This document shows positions 20,350-30,351 of a DNA stretch of 64,000 bases, in pieces; within the stretch, counting starts at the first letter, position 1; each line of letters starts with the position of its first letter. Source of the DNA: Deinococcus grandis (GTDB taxonomy: Bacteria > Deinococcota > Deinococci > Deinococcales > Deinococcaceae); assembly GCF_001485435.1 (NCBI RefSeq), contig NZ_BCMS01000001.1, forward strand, positions 2,831,001 to 2,895,000. The letters run 5' to 3'. The notes under the pieces are model-generated. The model saw only the letters and a program-made list of their open reading frames with translations, made no database searches and had not been told where the DNA came from. A program made the position numbers and the translations under genes.

Positions 20350-20505
20350 ATACGCACTCCGGTTGAACGGGTTGCAACAACGTTCAACCCGAGCGGACTC
20401 GGAGAGCTGCGAAGCAGAGCGAGCAGAAGAGAAACGCCCCTCCGGGCGTGGAGTTGGCAACCCGGTGTCCTTCCGGGGTGTGAACGAAACAGACGGAATC
20501 CGGAT
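20350..20505 (+). repeat. Dispersed hairpin repeat A, copy 1 (156 bp)
   Basis: Ends ATACGCACTCCG and CGGAATCCGGAT are imperfect inverted repeats. Internal hairpin 1 pairs GGTTGAACG with CGTTCAACC; hairpin 2 is formed around GCAACCCGG. This copy has about 20 bp of extra AGAGCTGCGAAGCAGAGCG-like sequence in the middle. Its right end overlaps the stop codon of the minus-strand gene at 20505. Confidence 0.85.
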
Positions 20506-21071
20506 CAGCCCTGCATCCACCCGGCCCACACGCCCAGCGCGCCCGCGCCCGCCACGCCGCAGCGGGCCCGGAACGGCCACCCGGCGGGCGTGCTCCAGCG
20601 GCTCAGGGGCTCGGCGGGCCCGTAGGCGTCGAAGTCCCGGTCCTGCGCGGCCAGCCCGGCGGTGACGCAGTCCTGCACGGCCTGTGGTCGGAAGCTCCGT
20701 CCGGTCAGGGCGCTCAGGAACGCGGCGGCCTCGCGGGTCTGCGCGGCGGTCAGGCGCGTGCCGCGTGGGGCGCCGGGGCGCAGCAGGCGCGCGCCGCTGA
20801 CGTGGCCGCCGGGGCGGACGTCCACCTCCAGCCGCCAGCCGCTCGCGGTGCGGTAGGTGCGCTGCTGGCCGTCATGCCAGCCCATGGTGTCCGGGGTGTT
20901 CTCGCGGACGGTCTGGAGGGTGCAGCGCAGCGCCCGGCACAGCGGCGTGGCGGGTACGTCCACCGCGCGGCCGATCCAGGCGGGCTGCGCCGCGCCCCCG
21001 GCCTGCGCGGGCGTGAGCAGGAGCAGCGGCAGCAGGGCGGCGCGCAGGAGGTTCAGACCGGCAGCCTTCAT
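20505..21071 (-). CDS. Secreted hypothetical protein
   Basis: A 188-residue exported protein: residues 1-23 form a signal peptide (KAAGLNLLRAALLPLLLL then AQAG). Four cysteines, one pair in TPLCRALRCTL and two in the C-terminal half, could form disulfides. No domain is recognised. ATG 21071 is chosen over 21095 because it opens the signal peptide and TACCCT (21078-21083) lies 6 nt before it. The stop codon is the last bases of repeat A copy 1. Confidence 0.7.
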   Translation of the reverse strand: MKAAGLNLLRAALLPLLLLTPAQAGGAAQPAWIGRAVDVPATPLCRALRCTLQTVRENTPDTMGWHDGQQRTYRTASGWRLEVDVRPGGHVSGARLLRPGAPRGTRLTAAQTREAAAFLSALTGRSFRPQAVQDCVTAGLAAQDRDFDAYGPAEPLSRWSTPAGWPFRARCGVAGAGALGVWAGWMQG

Positions 21072-21146
21072 CCTGACAGGGTAGCGGGCACGCATGAGGA
21101 GGGGGGCCGCAGGTCAGCGCGGCCCCCCTCTCCCCCGGTCCTGAAG

Positions 21147-22427
<1,281 letters not shown>

Positions 22428-22494
22428 AGCCTCCAGAGACGGTCGGTGACCATCAAGTCAAGCGAGGGGCCGCCCCTGAGCGTCTTGCCCGTCA

Positions 22495-22788
22495 TCAGTC
22501 GGTCTCCACGGTACGGGGGACGCGGATGTGCCCGTCGGGCATGCTCTCGGGCGCCAGCGCGGTGACGGTCGCCACGGGGAACACGTCGCCCGCGACGTCG
22601 TCGCGCAGGACGTTCACGAGGTTCACGGGGCGCTGCATCTCCTGCACGCCGTCGGTGTTCACCTCGCTGAGCTGTTCGAAGTAGCCGAGCACGCGGGTGA
22701 GGTCGGCCTGCATGGCCGCGCGTTCCTCCGGGGTCAGGTGCAGCCGCGCGAGCTGCGCGAGGTGGTCGATCTGGGCCGCGTCAATCAT
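22495..22788 (-). CDS. gatC: Aspartyl/glutamyl-tRNA amidotransferase subunit C
   Basis: A 97-residue GatC with the typical start IDAAQIDHLAQLARLHLTPEE, a central FEQLSEVNTDGVQEM and the LRDDVAGD motif. It tethers GatA and GatB in the complex that makes Gln-tRNA or Asn-tRNA; those subunits lie elsewhere. TATACT (22796-22801) lies 7 nt before the ATG. It is upstream of serS and divergent from the beta-lactamase-like gene, whose start is 63 bp away. Confidence 0.93.
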   Translation of the reverse strand: MIDAAQIDHLAQLARLHLTPEERAAMQADLTRVLGYFEQLSEVNTDGVQEMQRPVNLVNVLRDDVAGDVFPVATVTALAPESMPDGHIRVPRTVETD

Positions 22789-22850
22789 GCCCAGAAGTAT
22801 AGAGTCGCCACCCCCGGAACCCGCACCCGCCCACTGGCGTAGTGCCTGAC

Positions 22851-24329
22851 ATGCGCCCCCTCACCGCTGCCCTGATCGTCCTGACCGCCGCCCTGCCCGC
22901 GCAGGCCCAGACGCCCACCCAGACGCCATCCAACCCGGCGGCCGCCGTGACGCGCCTGTTCAGCGGGCCGGTGCAGTCGGCGTGGCTGGCGCCGTCCTTC
23001 CTGGCGGCCCTGCCCGCCGACGGCCTCCAGGCGGCGCTGGACGGCCTGACCGCCCAGCTGGGCGCGTTCGTGCGGACCGAGGCGCGCGGGGACCTGCTCG
23101 TGGCGGTGTTCGAGCGCGGTGACCTGAACGTGCTGGCGGCGCTGGACGACCAGGGGCGCTTCACGGGCCTGCGCTTCACGCCGCTTCTGGCGACGGCCCA
23201 GGCTCCCGGGGTGGGTTCGCCGCGCGAGGTGCTGACCCGCATCTTCAGCGGGCCGTTCGACGTCTCGCTGTTCGCCCCGTCCTTCCTGGCGGCCGTGCCG
23301 GAAGCGCAGCTGCGCGCCCTGCTGGCGGACGTCACGGCGCAGTTCGGCGCCCTGAAGGACGTGCAGATCGGCGCGCAGATGGCGGCCCTGATCTTCGAGC
23401 GGGGGCAGCTGAACGTGACACAGTTCTCGCTGGACGACCAGGGCCGCGTGACGGGACTGCTCCTCACGCCGCCCCCGCCGGTCTTCACGTCGCTGGACGA
23501 GGCCCGCGCGGCCTTCGCGGCGCTGCCCGGTCAGGTCAGCCTGCTCGTGCAGGAGGTCGGTGCGCGCACGCCCGCCGCCGCGCTGAACGTCACGCGGCCC
23601 CTGGCGGTCGGGTCCACGTTCAAGCTGGCGATCCTGGCCGAACTGCAAGCACAGGTGAGCGCCGGGCAGAAACAGTGGACGGACGAGGTGACCCTCACCG
23701 ACGCAGACCGCAGCCTGCCCAGCGGCACCCTGCAGGACGCCCCCACCGGCAGCCGCTACACGCTGCGGGACCTGGCGGCGCGGATGATCGCGCAGAGTGA
23801 CAACACCGCCACCGACCTGCTGCTGGGCGTGGTGGGCCGCGCGGGCGTGGAGGCCCGCTTCGGCCAGCGGCCCTTCCCGAGCACCCGTGAGGCCTTCGCC
23901 CTGAAGAATCCCGCGAACGCCGCGCTGCTCGCCGGGTACCGCGCCGCCGTCCTGAACGTGCCCGCGCGCCGCGCGGTGCTGGACCGCGCCCGCATGGCGC
24001 CGCTGCCCGCCGCCGCCGACTTCGCAGGTGGCGGGACTCTGGCGCGGGACGTGGAGTGGTTCGCTACACCGGCCACGCTGTGCCGCCTGATGAACGAGGT
24101 CGCGGCCCTGAAGGAGACGCAGCTGAACCCCGGCGTGGCCGACCCGGCTCGCTTCCGCAGCGTGAGCTACAAGGGCGGCAGTGAGCCCGGTGTGCTGAAC
24201 CTGACCACGCAGGTCACCACCCTGACTGGCCGTACGTACTGCGTGAGTGCCACCTGGAACGCCCCGGGGCCCCTGCAGGAGGACGCCTTTATTGGGCTGT
24301 ACGGCGCGACCCTGGATCTCCTGCGGTGA
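22851..24329 (+). CDS. Secreted class A beta-lactamase-like serine hydrolase with duplicated N-terminal domain
   Basis: A 492-residue exported protein. A signal peptide (1-19, ALPAQA) is followed by two tandem 90-residue repeats (about 33-112 and 127-208), each of the form FSGP..APSFLAA..LxxLxxLTAQxGA..FERGxLNV..DDQGRxTGL, then a class A beta-lactamase-type domain. Catalytic motifs are present: SxxK at Ser255-Lys258 (GSTFK), SDN at 316-318, and a KTG-like YKGG near 440. An N-terminal accessory domain before the lactamase fold is known in LpqF-like and ORF12-like proteins; here it is duplicated. Substrate, peptidoglycan or other ester or amide, is unknown and antibiotic resistance is not implied. 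Confidence 0.85.
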   Translation: MRPLTAALIVLTAALPAQAQTPTQTPSNPAAAVTRLFSGPVQSAWLAPSFLAALPADGLQAALDGLTAQLGAFVRTEARGDLLVAVFERGDLNVLAALDDQGRFTGLRFTPLLATAQAPGVGSPREVLTRIFSGPFDVSLFAPSFLAAVPEAQLRALLADVTAQFGALKDVQIGAQMAALIFERGQLNVTQFSLDDQGRVTGLLLTPPPPVFTSLDEARAAFAALPGQVSLLVQEVGARTPAAALNVTRPLAVGSTFKLAILAELQAQVSAGQKQWTDEVTLTDADRSLPSGTLQDAPTGSRYTLRDLAARMIAQSDNTATDLLLGVVGRAGVEARFGQRPFPSTREAFALKNPANAALLAGYRAAVLNVPARRAVLDRARMAPLPAAADFAGGGTLARDVEWFATPATLCRLMNEVAALKETQLNPGVADPARFRSVSYKGGSEPGVLNLTTQVTTLTGRTYCVSATWNAPGPLQEDAFIGLYGATLDLLR

Positions 24330-24352
24330 TCCCACGGCGCTGAACAGCGGGA

Positions 24353-24385
24353 ACGTCCCCCGGGCCGATGGGCACCGGGGGACGT
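24353..24385. terminator. Bidirectional terminator between the beta-lactamase-like gene and mscL
   Basis: ACGTCCCCCGG and CCGGGGGACGT form a perfect 11 bp stem between convergent genes. Confidence 0.7.
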
Positions 24386-24399
24386 CGCTGGAGCGCTGC

Positions 24400-24783
24400 T
24401 CAGGGGCGGCGGCGCAGTTCGTCGCGGATCTCGGCAAGCAGTTTTTCCTCGTTGCTGGGTTCGGCGACGGCGGGTTTCTCCTCGCGCTTGAAGCGTTCCA
24501 TCAGGCGGTTGAAGGGCGTGATCACGAAGAAGTAGATGACGGTCGCGGTGATCAGGAAGCTGACGAGCGCAGTGAGGAACTGGCCGTACTTGAAAATGCT
24601 GCCATTCACCGTGAACTGCAGCGCGTCGAAGTTCGGGACGCCGCCGAAGATGCCGATGATCGGCATGATGACGCCCTCGGTGAAGGTCTTGACGACGCCG
24701 CTGAACGCCGCGCCGATGATGACGCCCACCGCCAGGTCGATGAGGTTGCCGCGCAGGAGGAACTTCTGGAATCCGCTGATCAT
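24400..24783 (-). CDS. mscL: Large-conductance mechanosensitive channel
   Basis: A 127-residue homopentameric channel that opens on osmotic downshock. The N-terminus FQKFLLRGNLIDLAVGVIIGAAFSGVVKTF is the conserved amphipathic helix and pore-lining TM1; TM2 is FLTALVSFLITATVIYFFVI, followed by a charged C-terminal helix (EEKLLAEIRDELRR). Length is usual for the family. Confidence 0.97.
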   Translation of the reverse strand: MISGFQKFLLRGNLIDLAVGVIIGAAFSGVVKTFTEGVIMPIIGIFGGVPNFDALQFTVNGSIFKYGQFLTALVSFLITATVIYFFVITPFNRLMERFKREEKPAVAEPSNEEKLLAEIRDELRRRP

Positions 24784-24976
24784 GCCCGGAGTGTGTCAGG
24801 TCGTTCAGCGTTCAGCAATCCGCCACTCAGCGAGTTGCCTAGTCAGATTTCTCGACAGTATGAATTTTTTCGGGTTCCTGATCCATTTTTCGTGCTATAC
24901 GACGCAGCGAGCGCAGACCCCCACCGCACCTGCTCCCCCGGCGGGGGCATCCCGCCAGGCAGCCCCCGGCCAGACG

Positions 24977-25018
24977 CGTCCGGCCCGTCACCCCGTTCTG
25001 GAGGCGGCGGGCCGGACG
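24977..25018. other. Stem-loop in the 380 bp gap between mscL and the DUF512 gene
   Basis: CGTCCGGCCCG pairs perfectly with CGGGCCGGACG. The gap 24784-25163 has no supported gene: it holds an AT-richer stretch with two TTTTTCG words (about 24860-24895) upstream of mscL, this stem-loop, and repeat A copy 2. Confidence 0.45.
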
Positions 25019-25030
25019 TGACGACCGCTT

Positions 25031-25163
25031 ATACGGACTCCGGTTGAAAGGTTTGCCAAATCTTTCAACCCGAGCGGAGCGAGCAGGAGAAACACGGGTT
25101 CCGGGCGTGGAGTTGGCAGGTCGGTGGTGTTCCGATCTGTCAACGAAACAGACGGAATCCGTG
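25031..25163 (+). repeat. Dispersed hairpin repeat A, copy 2 (133 bp)
   Basis: Ends ATACGGACTCCG and CGGAATCCGTGT. Hairpin 1 pairs GGTTGAAAG with CTTTCAACC; hairpin 2 pairs CAGGTCGG with CCGATCTG. The right end directly abuts the TAA of the DUF512 gene (25164-25166). Confidence 0.9.
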
Positions 25164-26678
25164 TTAGGCCTGCCCGCGCATGTTCTGCTCGGCGACCTGC
25201 ACCGAGATGGGTTCGGCGGTGTCCTTGACGGCGTGGGCGCTCATGCCGAACTGCGGGCCGCTGCTCTGCGCGCCCTGGAGGATCACGCGGGTCAGTTCGC
25301 CCAGCGTGGACCCACCCGCGCGGATGTCCATGCGCAGTTCGGCGCGCAGTTCGCTCAGGCTGACGTCGTCCAGCATGAGTTCCGTGCCGTAACGCAGGGT
25401 GGTGGGTGGCACGATCAGCAGGTCGGCCTCGCCGGGCTTGATGGCGTGCCGGAAGCAGCGGCCCGTGAGGAGGCCCGCGACGGTCGTGACCTTGCCGAAG
25501 GTCTTGTTCTCGACGGCGCGTACCTCGACCGTCAGGTTCCTGATGGCGCGCAGGGGTTCCACGGCGCGGTCCAGGGACTCTGCGAACAGCGTGCCGGTGC
25601 CCAGGATCACACGCCGGGGTTCGGGCAGCGCGTCGGGCAGGTCCGGAATCCCCTCGGTGAGGAAATCACGGATCATGCCCACGCCGTTTTCCAGCATGGG
25701 GAAGCCCTCGTATTCCTCCTCGGTGGGGAGCGGCTCGCCGGCCAGCAGGTACAGTTCGTCGGACGGGAACACGAAGCGGGTGCCGCGCTCGGCGAGGAAC
25801 TGCCTGCGCCACACGTTCAGGCGGCGAAGGGTGTCCTGCGCTTCCTCGCGGGAGAACACGCGCACGTCCGGGAGGTTCGTGCGGTGGCTGGTCAGGCCGA
25901 TCGGCACGACCGCCGCGCTGATCACGTTCGGGCGGCTGGACAGGTACTCGACGGTCTCGTCGAGGTTCTCGCGGTCGTTGCGTTCGGGGACCAGCACGAT
26001 CTGCGTGTACAGGTCGATCTGCTCCAGCCGCTCGATCATGCTCCGGATCTGCACCGCCTGCGGGTCCTTCACCTTCAGGCGCCACCACTTCATCATGTCC
26101 TGGCGCAGGTCCTGGTTCGCGGTGTGCACCGACACGTACAGCGGCGAGAGGTTCTCGTCCTCGATCCGCCGGATGTCGTTTTCGGAGAGGTTCGTCAGGG
26201 TCACGAACGAGCCGTACAGGAAGCTCAGACGGTAGTCGTCGTCCATGATGTACAGACTCTTGCGGAAGCCGCGCGGCATCTGGTGCACGTAGCAGAAGTC
26301 GCACTTGTTCGCGCACTTCTTGATGCCGTCGAACAGCACCTCCTCGAACTCCAGGCCCGGGTCCTCCCACTCGACGCTGAACGTGAACGTGTCGTCCAGG
26401 CTGGGCGCCGCCGTCAGGAAGAGGCGGTGGTGGTCCTGCGCGGTGCCGGGCACGCCGGTCATGACGCGCGGCGCCTCCTGCGGGCGGGCGATCTCCAGCG
26501 TCGCCTTCCCCTGCGAGAGCAGGTGGCGGTACGCGAGGACGTCCGTGACCGCCTGCCCGTTCACGCGCAGCAGCACGTCGCCGGGGCGCACGCCCGCACG
26601 TTCGGCGGCGCTGCCCGCCTCCACGGTCTTGATGGGCGCGGGAAACACCTGATCCTGAATCTGTTCGGCTGCCGTCAC
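25164..26678 (-). CDS. DUF512 protein: PDZ plus radical-SAM-type iron-sulfur domain
   Basis: A 504-residue protein. An N-terminal PDZ-like domain (about 12-62, VEAGSAAERAGVRPGDVLLRVNG) leads into a radical-SAM-like barrel with the cluster motif CANKCDFCY (Cys122, 126, 129) and the DUF512 C-terminal region. Members are widespread in Deinococcus, Firmicutes and cyanobacteria, with no settled substrate. Translation starts at GTG 26678 with AAAGGGGTGAAG upstream. The stop codon touches repeat A copy 2. Confidence 0.85.
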   Translation of the reverse strand: MTAAEQIQDQVFPAPIKTVEAGSAAERAGVRPGDVLLRVNGQAVTDVLAYRHLLSQGKATLEIARPQEAPRVMTGVPGTAQDHHRLFLTAAPSLDDTFTFSVEWEDPGLEFEEVLFDGIKKCANKCDFCYVHQMPRGFRKSLYIMDDDYRLSFLYGSFVTLTNLSENDIRRIEDENLSPLYVSVHTANQDLRQDMMKWWRLKVKDPQAVQIRSMIERLEQIDLYTQIVLVPERNDRENLDETVEYLSSRPNVISAAVVPIGLTSHRTNLPDVRVFSREEAQDTLRRLNVWRRQFLAERGTRFVFPSDELYLLAGEPLPTEEEYEGFPMLENGVGMIRDFLTEGIPDLPDALPEPRRVILGTGTLFAESLDRAVEPLRAIRNLTVEVRAVENKTFGKVTTVAGLLTGRCFRHAIKPGEADLLIVPPTTLRYGTELMLDDVSLSELRAELRMDIRAGGSTLGELTRVILQGAQSSGPQFGMSAHAVKDTAEPISVQVAEQNMRGQA

Positions 26679-26942
26679 GTCACTTCACCCCTTTTCGGGA
26701 CGCTGTGGCGGCCCCTCACCTGCATCACTGCACCTGCACGCGCGGGCCACCCGTGGGGGCCTCGCCTCAAGCACAGCAGCATAACAGCCGCGCCCAGGGT
26801 CAGGTGTGAGCGGGCGCAGGTTCGCGCCGGCGCCAGGGCGGGACAACCGGCCCACCCGCCCGGGCGAATACTGAGCTTAACAACGTCCAGCACGGCGAAA
26901 AGCCGCGCCTGCCTTCGCCATTCCCACCCCTGGAGGGTGCCC

Positions 26943-28061
26943 ATGAACATTCACGTCGTCGGGGCCGGTATCAGCGGCCTGGCCTTCGCCCGCGCCATGA
27001 TCCTGCGCGGCCAGTCCATCCACGTGCACGAGGCCGCGCCGCAGCTCCAGTCCATCGGGGGCGGGCTGATCATCCCGCCGAACAGCGCCCGCATCCTGGA
27101 ACGGCTGGGCGTGGCGGACGTGCTGGACACCCACGGGCTCCCCCTGCGCGACATGCAGATCATCGACGCGGGCGGGCGCGTGCTGTACCACCGCGACCAG
27201 CGCGAGGTGGCCCGCACGCACGGCCGCGGCCTGTACGCGATCTCCAGAACGGCGCTGCACCGCGCGCTGGCCGCCAGCCTCCCGGACGGCACGGTGCACA
27301 CCGGCCGCCGCCTGCTGGGCCTCACGCAGGACGCGCATCAGGTCGCCGTGACCTTCACGGACGGCACCCGCGTGAACGCCGGGCTGCTCGTGGACGCCGA
27401 GGGCCGCGTCTCCCGAGCCCGCGACCTGCTGATGCCCGAGGCGCGACTGGTGAGCACCGGGCAGATCGCGTACCGGGGCCTGACGAACATCGACCCGCTG
27501 CCCGAATTCCGCGATTCCTTCGTGGAGTTCTGGGGACGCGGGCACCGCTTCACGTTCTTCCGGATCGCGCCCGGCGTCACGTACTGGCACGCCCCCATCC
27601 ACACGGCCCCCGGGCAGACCCGCAGGAAGACCGACCTGCTGCGCGAGTACCGCGACTTCCCCGACCAGGTGATCGAACTCATCGCCCACACGCAGGAGGA
27701 CCACATCCACCCGGTGGAACTCAGCGACATCGACCCGCTGCCCCACTGGCACCGGGGCCGGGCCGTCCTGATCGGGGACGCCGCGCACGCCACCACCCCG
27801 AATCTCGGGCAGGGCGCCGCGCAGGCCCTGCAGGACGCCGACGCCCTGGCGCAGGCGCTGTGCAGCGGGCTGCCGCTCTCGCTGGCGCTGCCCGCCTACC
27901 AGCGCGCCCGGGAGGGCACCGCGAACAGCATGGTGCAGCAGTCCCGGCACCTGGGCCAGATCGGCCAGCTGCGCGGCCCGGCCCGGCTGCTGCGCAACGC
28001 CGCCCTGAAACTCAGCCCCGAACTGGCCCGCCAGCGCATCGAGACCTTCTACGACGGCTGA
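26943..28061 (+). CDS. FAD-dependent monooxygenase (aromatic-ring-hydroxylase type)
   Basis: A 372-residue class A flavoprotein. The dinucleotide-binding GAGISGLAFARAM (about 7-19) sits at the N-terminus; the second FAD motif is RAVLIGDAAHATTPNLGQGAAQALQDADALAQAL (about 275-308), and a DG-like LLVDAEGR is seen near 151-158. Such enzymes hydroxylate aromatic or polycyclic substrates using NAD(P)H and oxygen; the substrate is unknown. ATG 26943 has GGAGGGTG just before it. A repeat A copy begins 5 nt after the stop. The 264 bp upstream hold no supported gene. Confidence 0.88.
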   Translation: MNIHVVGAGISGLAFARAMILRGQSIHVHEAAPQLQSIGGGLIIPPNSARILERLGVADVLDTHGLPLRDMQIIDAGGRVLYHRDQREVARTHGRGLYAISRTALHRALAASLPDGTVHTGRRLLGLTQDAHQVAVTFTDGTRVNAGLLVDAEGRVSRARDLLMPEARLVSTGQIAYRGLTNIDPLPEFRDSFVEFWGRGHRFTFFRIAPGVTYWHAPIHTAPGQTRRKTDLLREYRDFPDQVIELIAHTQEDHIHPVELSDIDPLPHWHRGRAVLIGDAAHATTPNLGQGAAQALQDADALAQALCSGLPLSLALPAYQRAREGTANSMVQQSRHLGQIGQLRGPARLLRNAALKLSPELARQRIETFYDG

Positions 28062-28066
28062 GACTC

Positions 28067-28200
28067 ATACGGACTCCGATTGAATGGCTGACAAAGCCGT
28101 TCAATCCGAGCGGAGCGAGTGGGAGAAAAACGGGTTCCGGGCGTGGAGTTGGCAACCCGGTGTGGTTCCGGGTTGTCAACGAAACAGACGGAATCCGTAT
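28067..28200 (+). repeat. Dispersed hairpin repeat A, copy 3 (134 bp)
   Basis: Perfectly related ends ATACGGACTCCG and CGGAATCCGTAT. Hairpin 1 uses GATTGAA/TTCAATC plus GGCT/AGCC; hairpin 2 uses AACCCGG/CCGGGTT. Both arms change together relative to copies 2 and 4. Confidence 0.9.
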
Positions 28201-28219
28201 CAGTGACTGTCCCGCGCGG

Positions 28220-29329
28220 TCAGCGCCCGACCCTTTCCGCCTGAGCCAGTTCCTTCAGCAGCGTGGCGAGGTGCCGGGCGTTGCCGTCCAGCGTGTGCCC
28301 CTCCAGCACGCTCTGGCGCGCGGCGAAGCCCATACGGCACAGGGCGTCCGGGTGGGCGGCCAGGGCGCGCAGGGCCGCCGCGTAGCCGGGGGCGCCGCCG
28401 CGCACGAGCAGGCCCTCCTGGCCCATGCGGATCAGTTCGCGCTGCGCGGGAATGTCGTTCGTGACGACCGGCGTGCCGCTGCTCAATGCCTCCAGGGTCG
28501 CCAGGGACTGGTTCTCCGCGATGGTGGGTTGCAGCACCACGTCCGCCGCGCGGTACAGGTCCGGCATGTCGTGCCGTTTGCCCAGGAACGTCACGTTGCG
28601 CGGCGCCGCGCGTTTCAGGGCGGGTTCCAGGTACCCGGTGCCGACCAGCACGAAGTGCAGTTCCGGCGCCTGCCACGCCGTGGCGATGACCGCCGGGTGG
28701 TTCTTCTCGATGCTCATGCGGGCCGGGTTCAGCACCGTGAACCCTTTGAAGCCCAGCCGCTCACGCAGCGCGGCGCGTTCCTGCGGGTCGCCGGGGCGGA
28801 ACTTCACGGTGTCCACGCCGTTCGGGACCGCGTGCACCTGGGTCATGCGGTGGTGCCGCCGCAGATACTCGGCACCCCACTCGGACACGGTGATCACGTG
28901 CTGCGCGCCGCGGATGTCCCCCGCCTGCAACCACTCGTAGCACGCGCGGTACACGCCCTGCGGCAGGCCCGGAATGTGCAGCATCAGCTGATCGTGCACC
29001 AGCGACACGAACGGCCCGCGCAGCGCGCGGTAGTACTTGCGGTACCCGCGCGGATTCCAGCTGCTCAGGATCGTCAGATCAAAGCCCTGCCCCGCACGCT
29101 CCACGCGGGCCACCTCGTCCAGGGTGCGGTAGGCGTGCACGGGAATGCCGCGTTCCTGCAGCTGCGCGCGGAAGTCGGCGGTGCCCGGCACGTCCGGCAT
29201 GGCGACCTCGGCGTGCACCCCGTGGGCGCGCATGGGGGGAATGATCTCGCGCATGTAGACCTCGCTGCCGCCCACGGCGGGCGCGTCGGTCACGAACAGC
29301 ACGCGCAGCGGCGCAGCATCGGTCCTCAT
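28220..29329 (-). CDS. Glycosyltransferase family 4
   Basis: A 369-residue GT-B enzyme: LRVLFVTDAPAVGGSEVYMREI at the N-terminus, VITVSEWGAEYLRRH and VPNGVDTVKF in the acceptor domain, LNPARMSIEKNHPAVI, and IAENQSLATLEALSSGTPVVTNDI (about 285-308) as the nucleotide-sugar motif with the usual second Glu. The donor and acceptor are unknown. TACCCT (29338-29343) lies 8 nt before the ATG and overlaps the -10 of the divergent Nudix gene. Confidence 0.9.
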   Translation of the reverse strand: MRTDAAPLRVLFVTDAPAVGGSEVYMREIIPPMRAHGVHAEVAMPDVPGTADFRAQLQERGIPVHAYRTLDEVARVERAGQGFDLTILSSWNPRGYRKYYRALRGPFVSLVHDQLMLHIPGLPQGVYRACYEWLQAGDIRGAQHVITVSEWGAEYLRRHHRMTQVHAVPNGVDTVKFRPGDPQERAALRERLGFKGFTVLNPARMSIEKNHPAVIATAWQAPELHFVLVGTGYLEPALKRAAPRNVTFLGKRHDMPDLYRAADVVLQPTIAENQSLATLEALSSGTPVVTNDIPAQRELIRMGQEGLLVRGGAPGYAAALRALAAHPDALCRMGFAARQSVLEGHTLDGNARHLATLLKELAQAERVGR

Positions 29330-29337
29330 CGAACGCC

Positions 29338-29347
29338 AGGGTACCGT
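29338..29347. promoter_or_regulatory. Overlapping divergent -10 elements
   Basis: Minus-strand TACCCT (29338-29343) and plus-strand TACCGT (29342-29347) share two bases and drive divergent leaderless genes only 26 bp apart. Confidence 0.5.
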
Positions 29348-29355
29348 AAGCCCTG

Positions 29356-30330
29356 ATGACCCTGATGCAACTGCGTGAGGTATGGGGCAACCGCCCCCTG
29401 ATGGCCGCCGCCGTGGGCGTCCTGCTCCAGGACGAGCACGGCCGGGTGCTGCTGCAACGCCGCGGCGACGACGGCCTGTGGAGCGAACCGGGCGGCGCGC
29501 TGGAACCCGGCGAGGACTTCCTGACCGGCGCCCGCCGCGAACTGCTGGAGGAGACCGGCCTGGACTGCCCGAACCTGACGCTGCTGCCGCTGCCCGAGGG
29601 GCTTCAGGACGGCCCGGAGCTGTTCCACCGCTACCCGAACGGGCACGAGATCTACATCATCGGGATGCGCGCCCACGGCACGCTCCCCGCCGCCGCGCTG
29701 GAACGGGCCGCGCCGGACGACAGCGGCGAGACGCTGGAACTCCAGTGGTTCCCGCTGGACGCCCTGCCGGACCTCAGCAACAACGCCAACCGCGCCAGCC
29801 TGAACGTCCTGCGTGCCCGCGCGGGCCTGCCGCCCCTGCCGCTGATGCCCACGCCACCCGCGCCACCGGTCGGGAATTTCCTGATGGACTTGCGGCGCGT
29901 GATCGGCCCGCGCCCCTGGTTCGCGCCCGGCTCGAACGTCCTCGTCACCGACGACGGGGGCCGCCTCCTGCTGCTGCGGCACGGGCACACCCGCCTGTGG
30001 ACGCTCCCCGGCGGCAGCCTGGAACCCGGCGAGACCTTCGCCCAGACCGCCGCGCGGGAACTGCACGAGGAGACCGGCCTGCGCGCCGCCCACCTGGACC
30101 CGCTGCACCTGTTCGCCGGACCCGAGTACCGCTTCACGTACCCCAACGGACACGTCGTGGACTTCGTGTCGGTCCTGTACCGCGCCCACGGCGTCACCGG
30201 CACCCTCACCCCGCAGGACGGCGAGGTACTGGACGTCGGCTGGTTCAGCCCCGACGACCTCCCCCCCGAAAACGAACTGAGCGGCGAACTGATCCGCGCC
30301 AACCTCCGCTGGTGGCGCACGCACGGCTGA
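29356..30330 (+). CDS. Tandem Nudix hydrolase (two catalytic domains)
   Basis: A 324-residue protein with two complete Nudix boxes: GGALEPGEDFLTGARRELLEETGL (about 49-72) and GGSLEPGETFAQTAARELHEETGL (about 217-240). Both keep the REx2EE metal residues, so both domains should be active. The domains also share a RYPNGHEIY / TYPNGHVVDF segment after the box, pointing to internal duplication. Nudix enzymes hydrolyse nucleoside diphosphate-linked compounds; Deinococcus is known for an expanded set. The substrates are unknown. TACCGT lies 8 nt before the ATG. Confidence 0.92.
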   Translation: MTLMQLREVWGNRPLMAAAVGVLLQDEHGRVLLQRRGDDGLWSEPGGALEPGEDFLTGARRELLEETGLDCPNLTLLPLPEGLQDGPELFHRYPNGHEIYIIGMRAHGTLPAAALERAAPDDSGETLELQWFPLDALPDLSNNANRASLNVLRARAGLPPLPLMPTPPAPPVGNFLMDLRRVIGPRPWFAPGSNVLVTDDGGRLLLLRHGHTRLWTLPGGSLEPGETFAQTAARELHEETGLRAAHLDPLHLFAGPEYRFTYPNGHVVDFVSVLYRAHGVTGTLTPQDGEVLDVGWFSPDDLPPENELSGELIRANLRWWRTHG

Positions 30331-30351
30331 CCCGACTCAGCGGGCGGGCCC

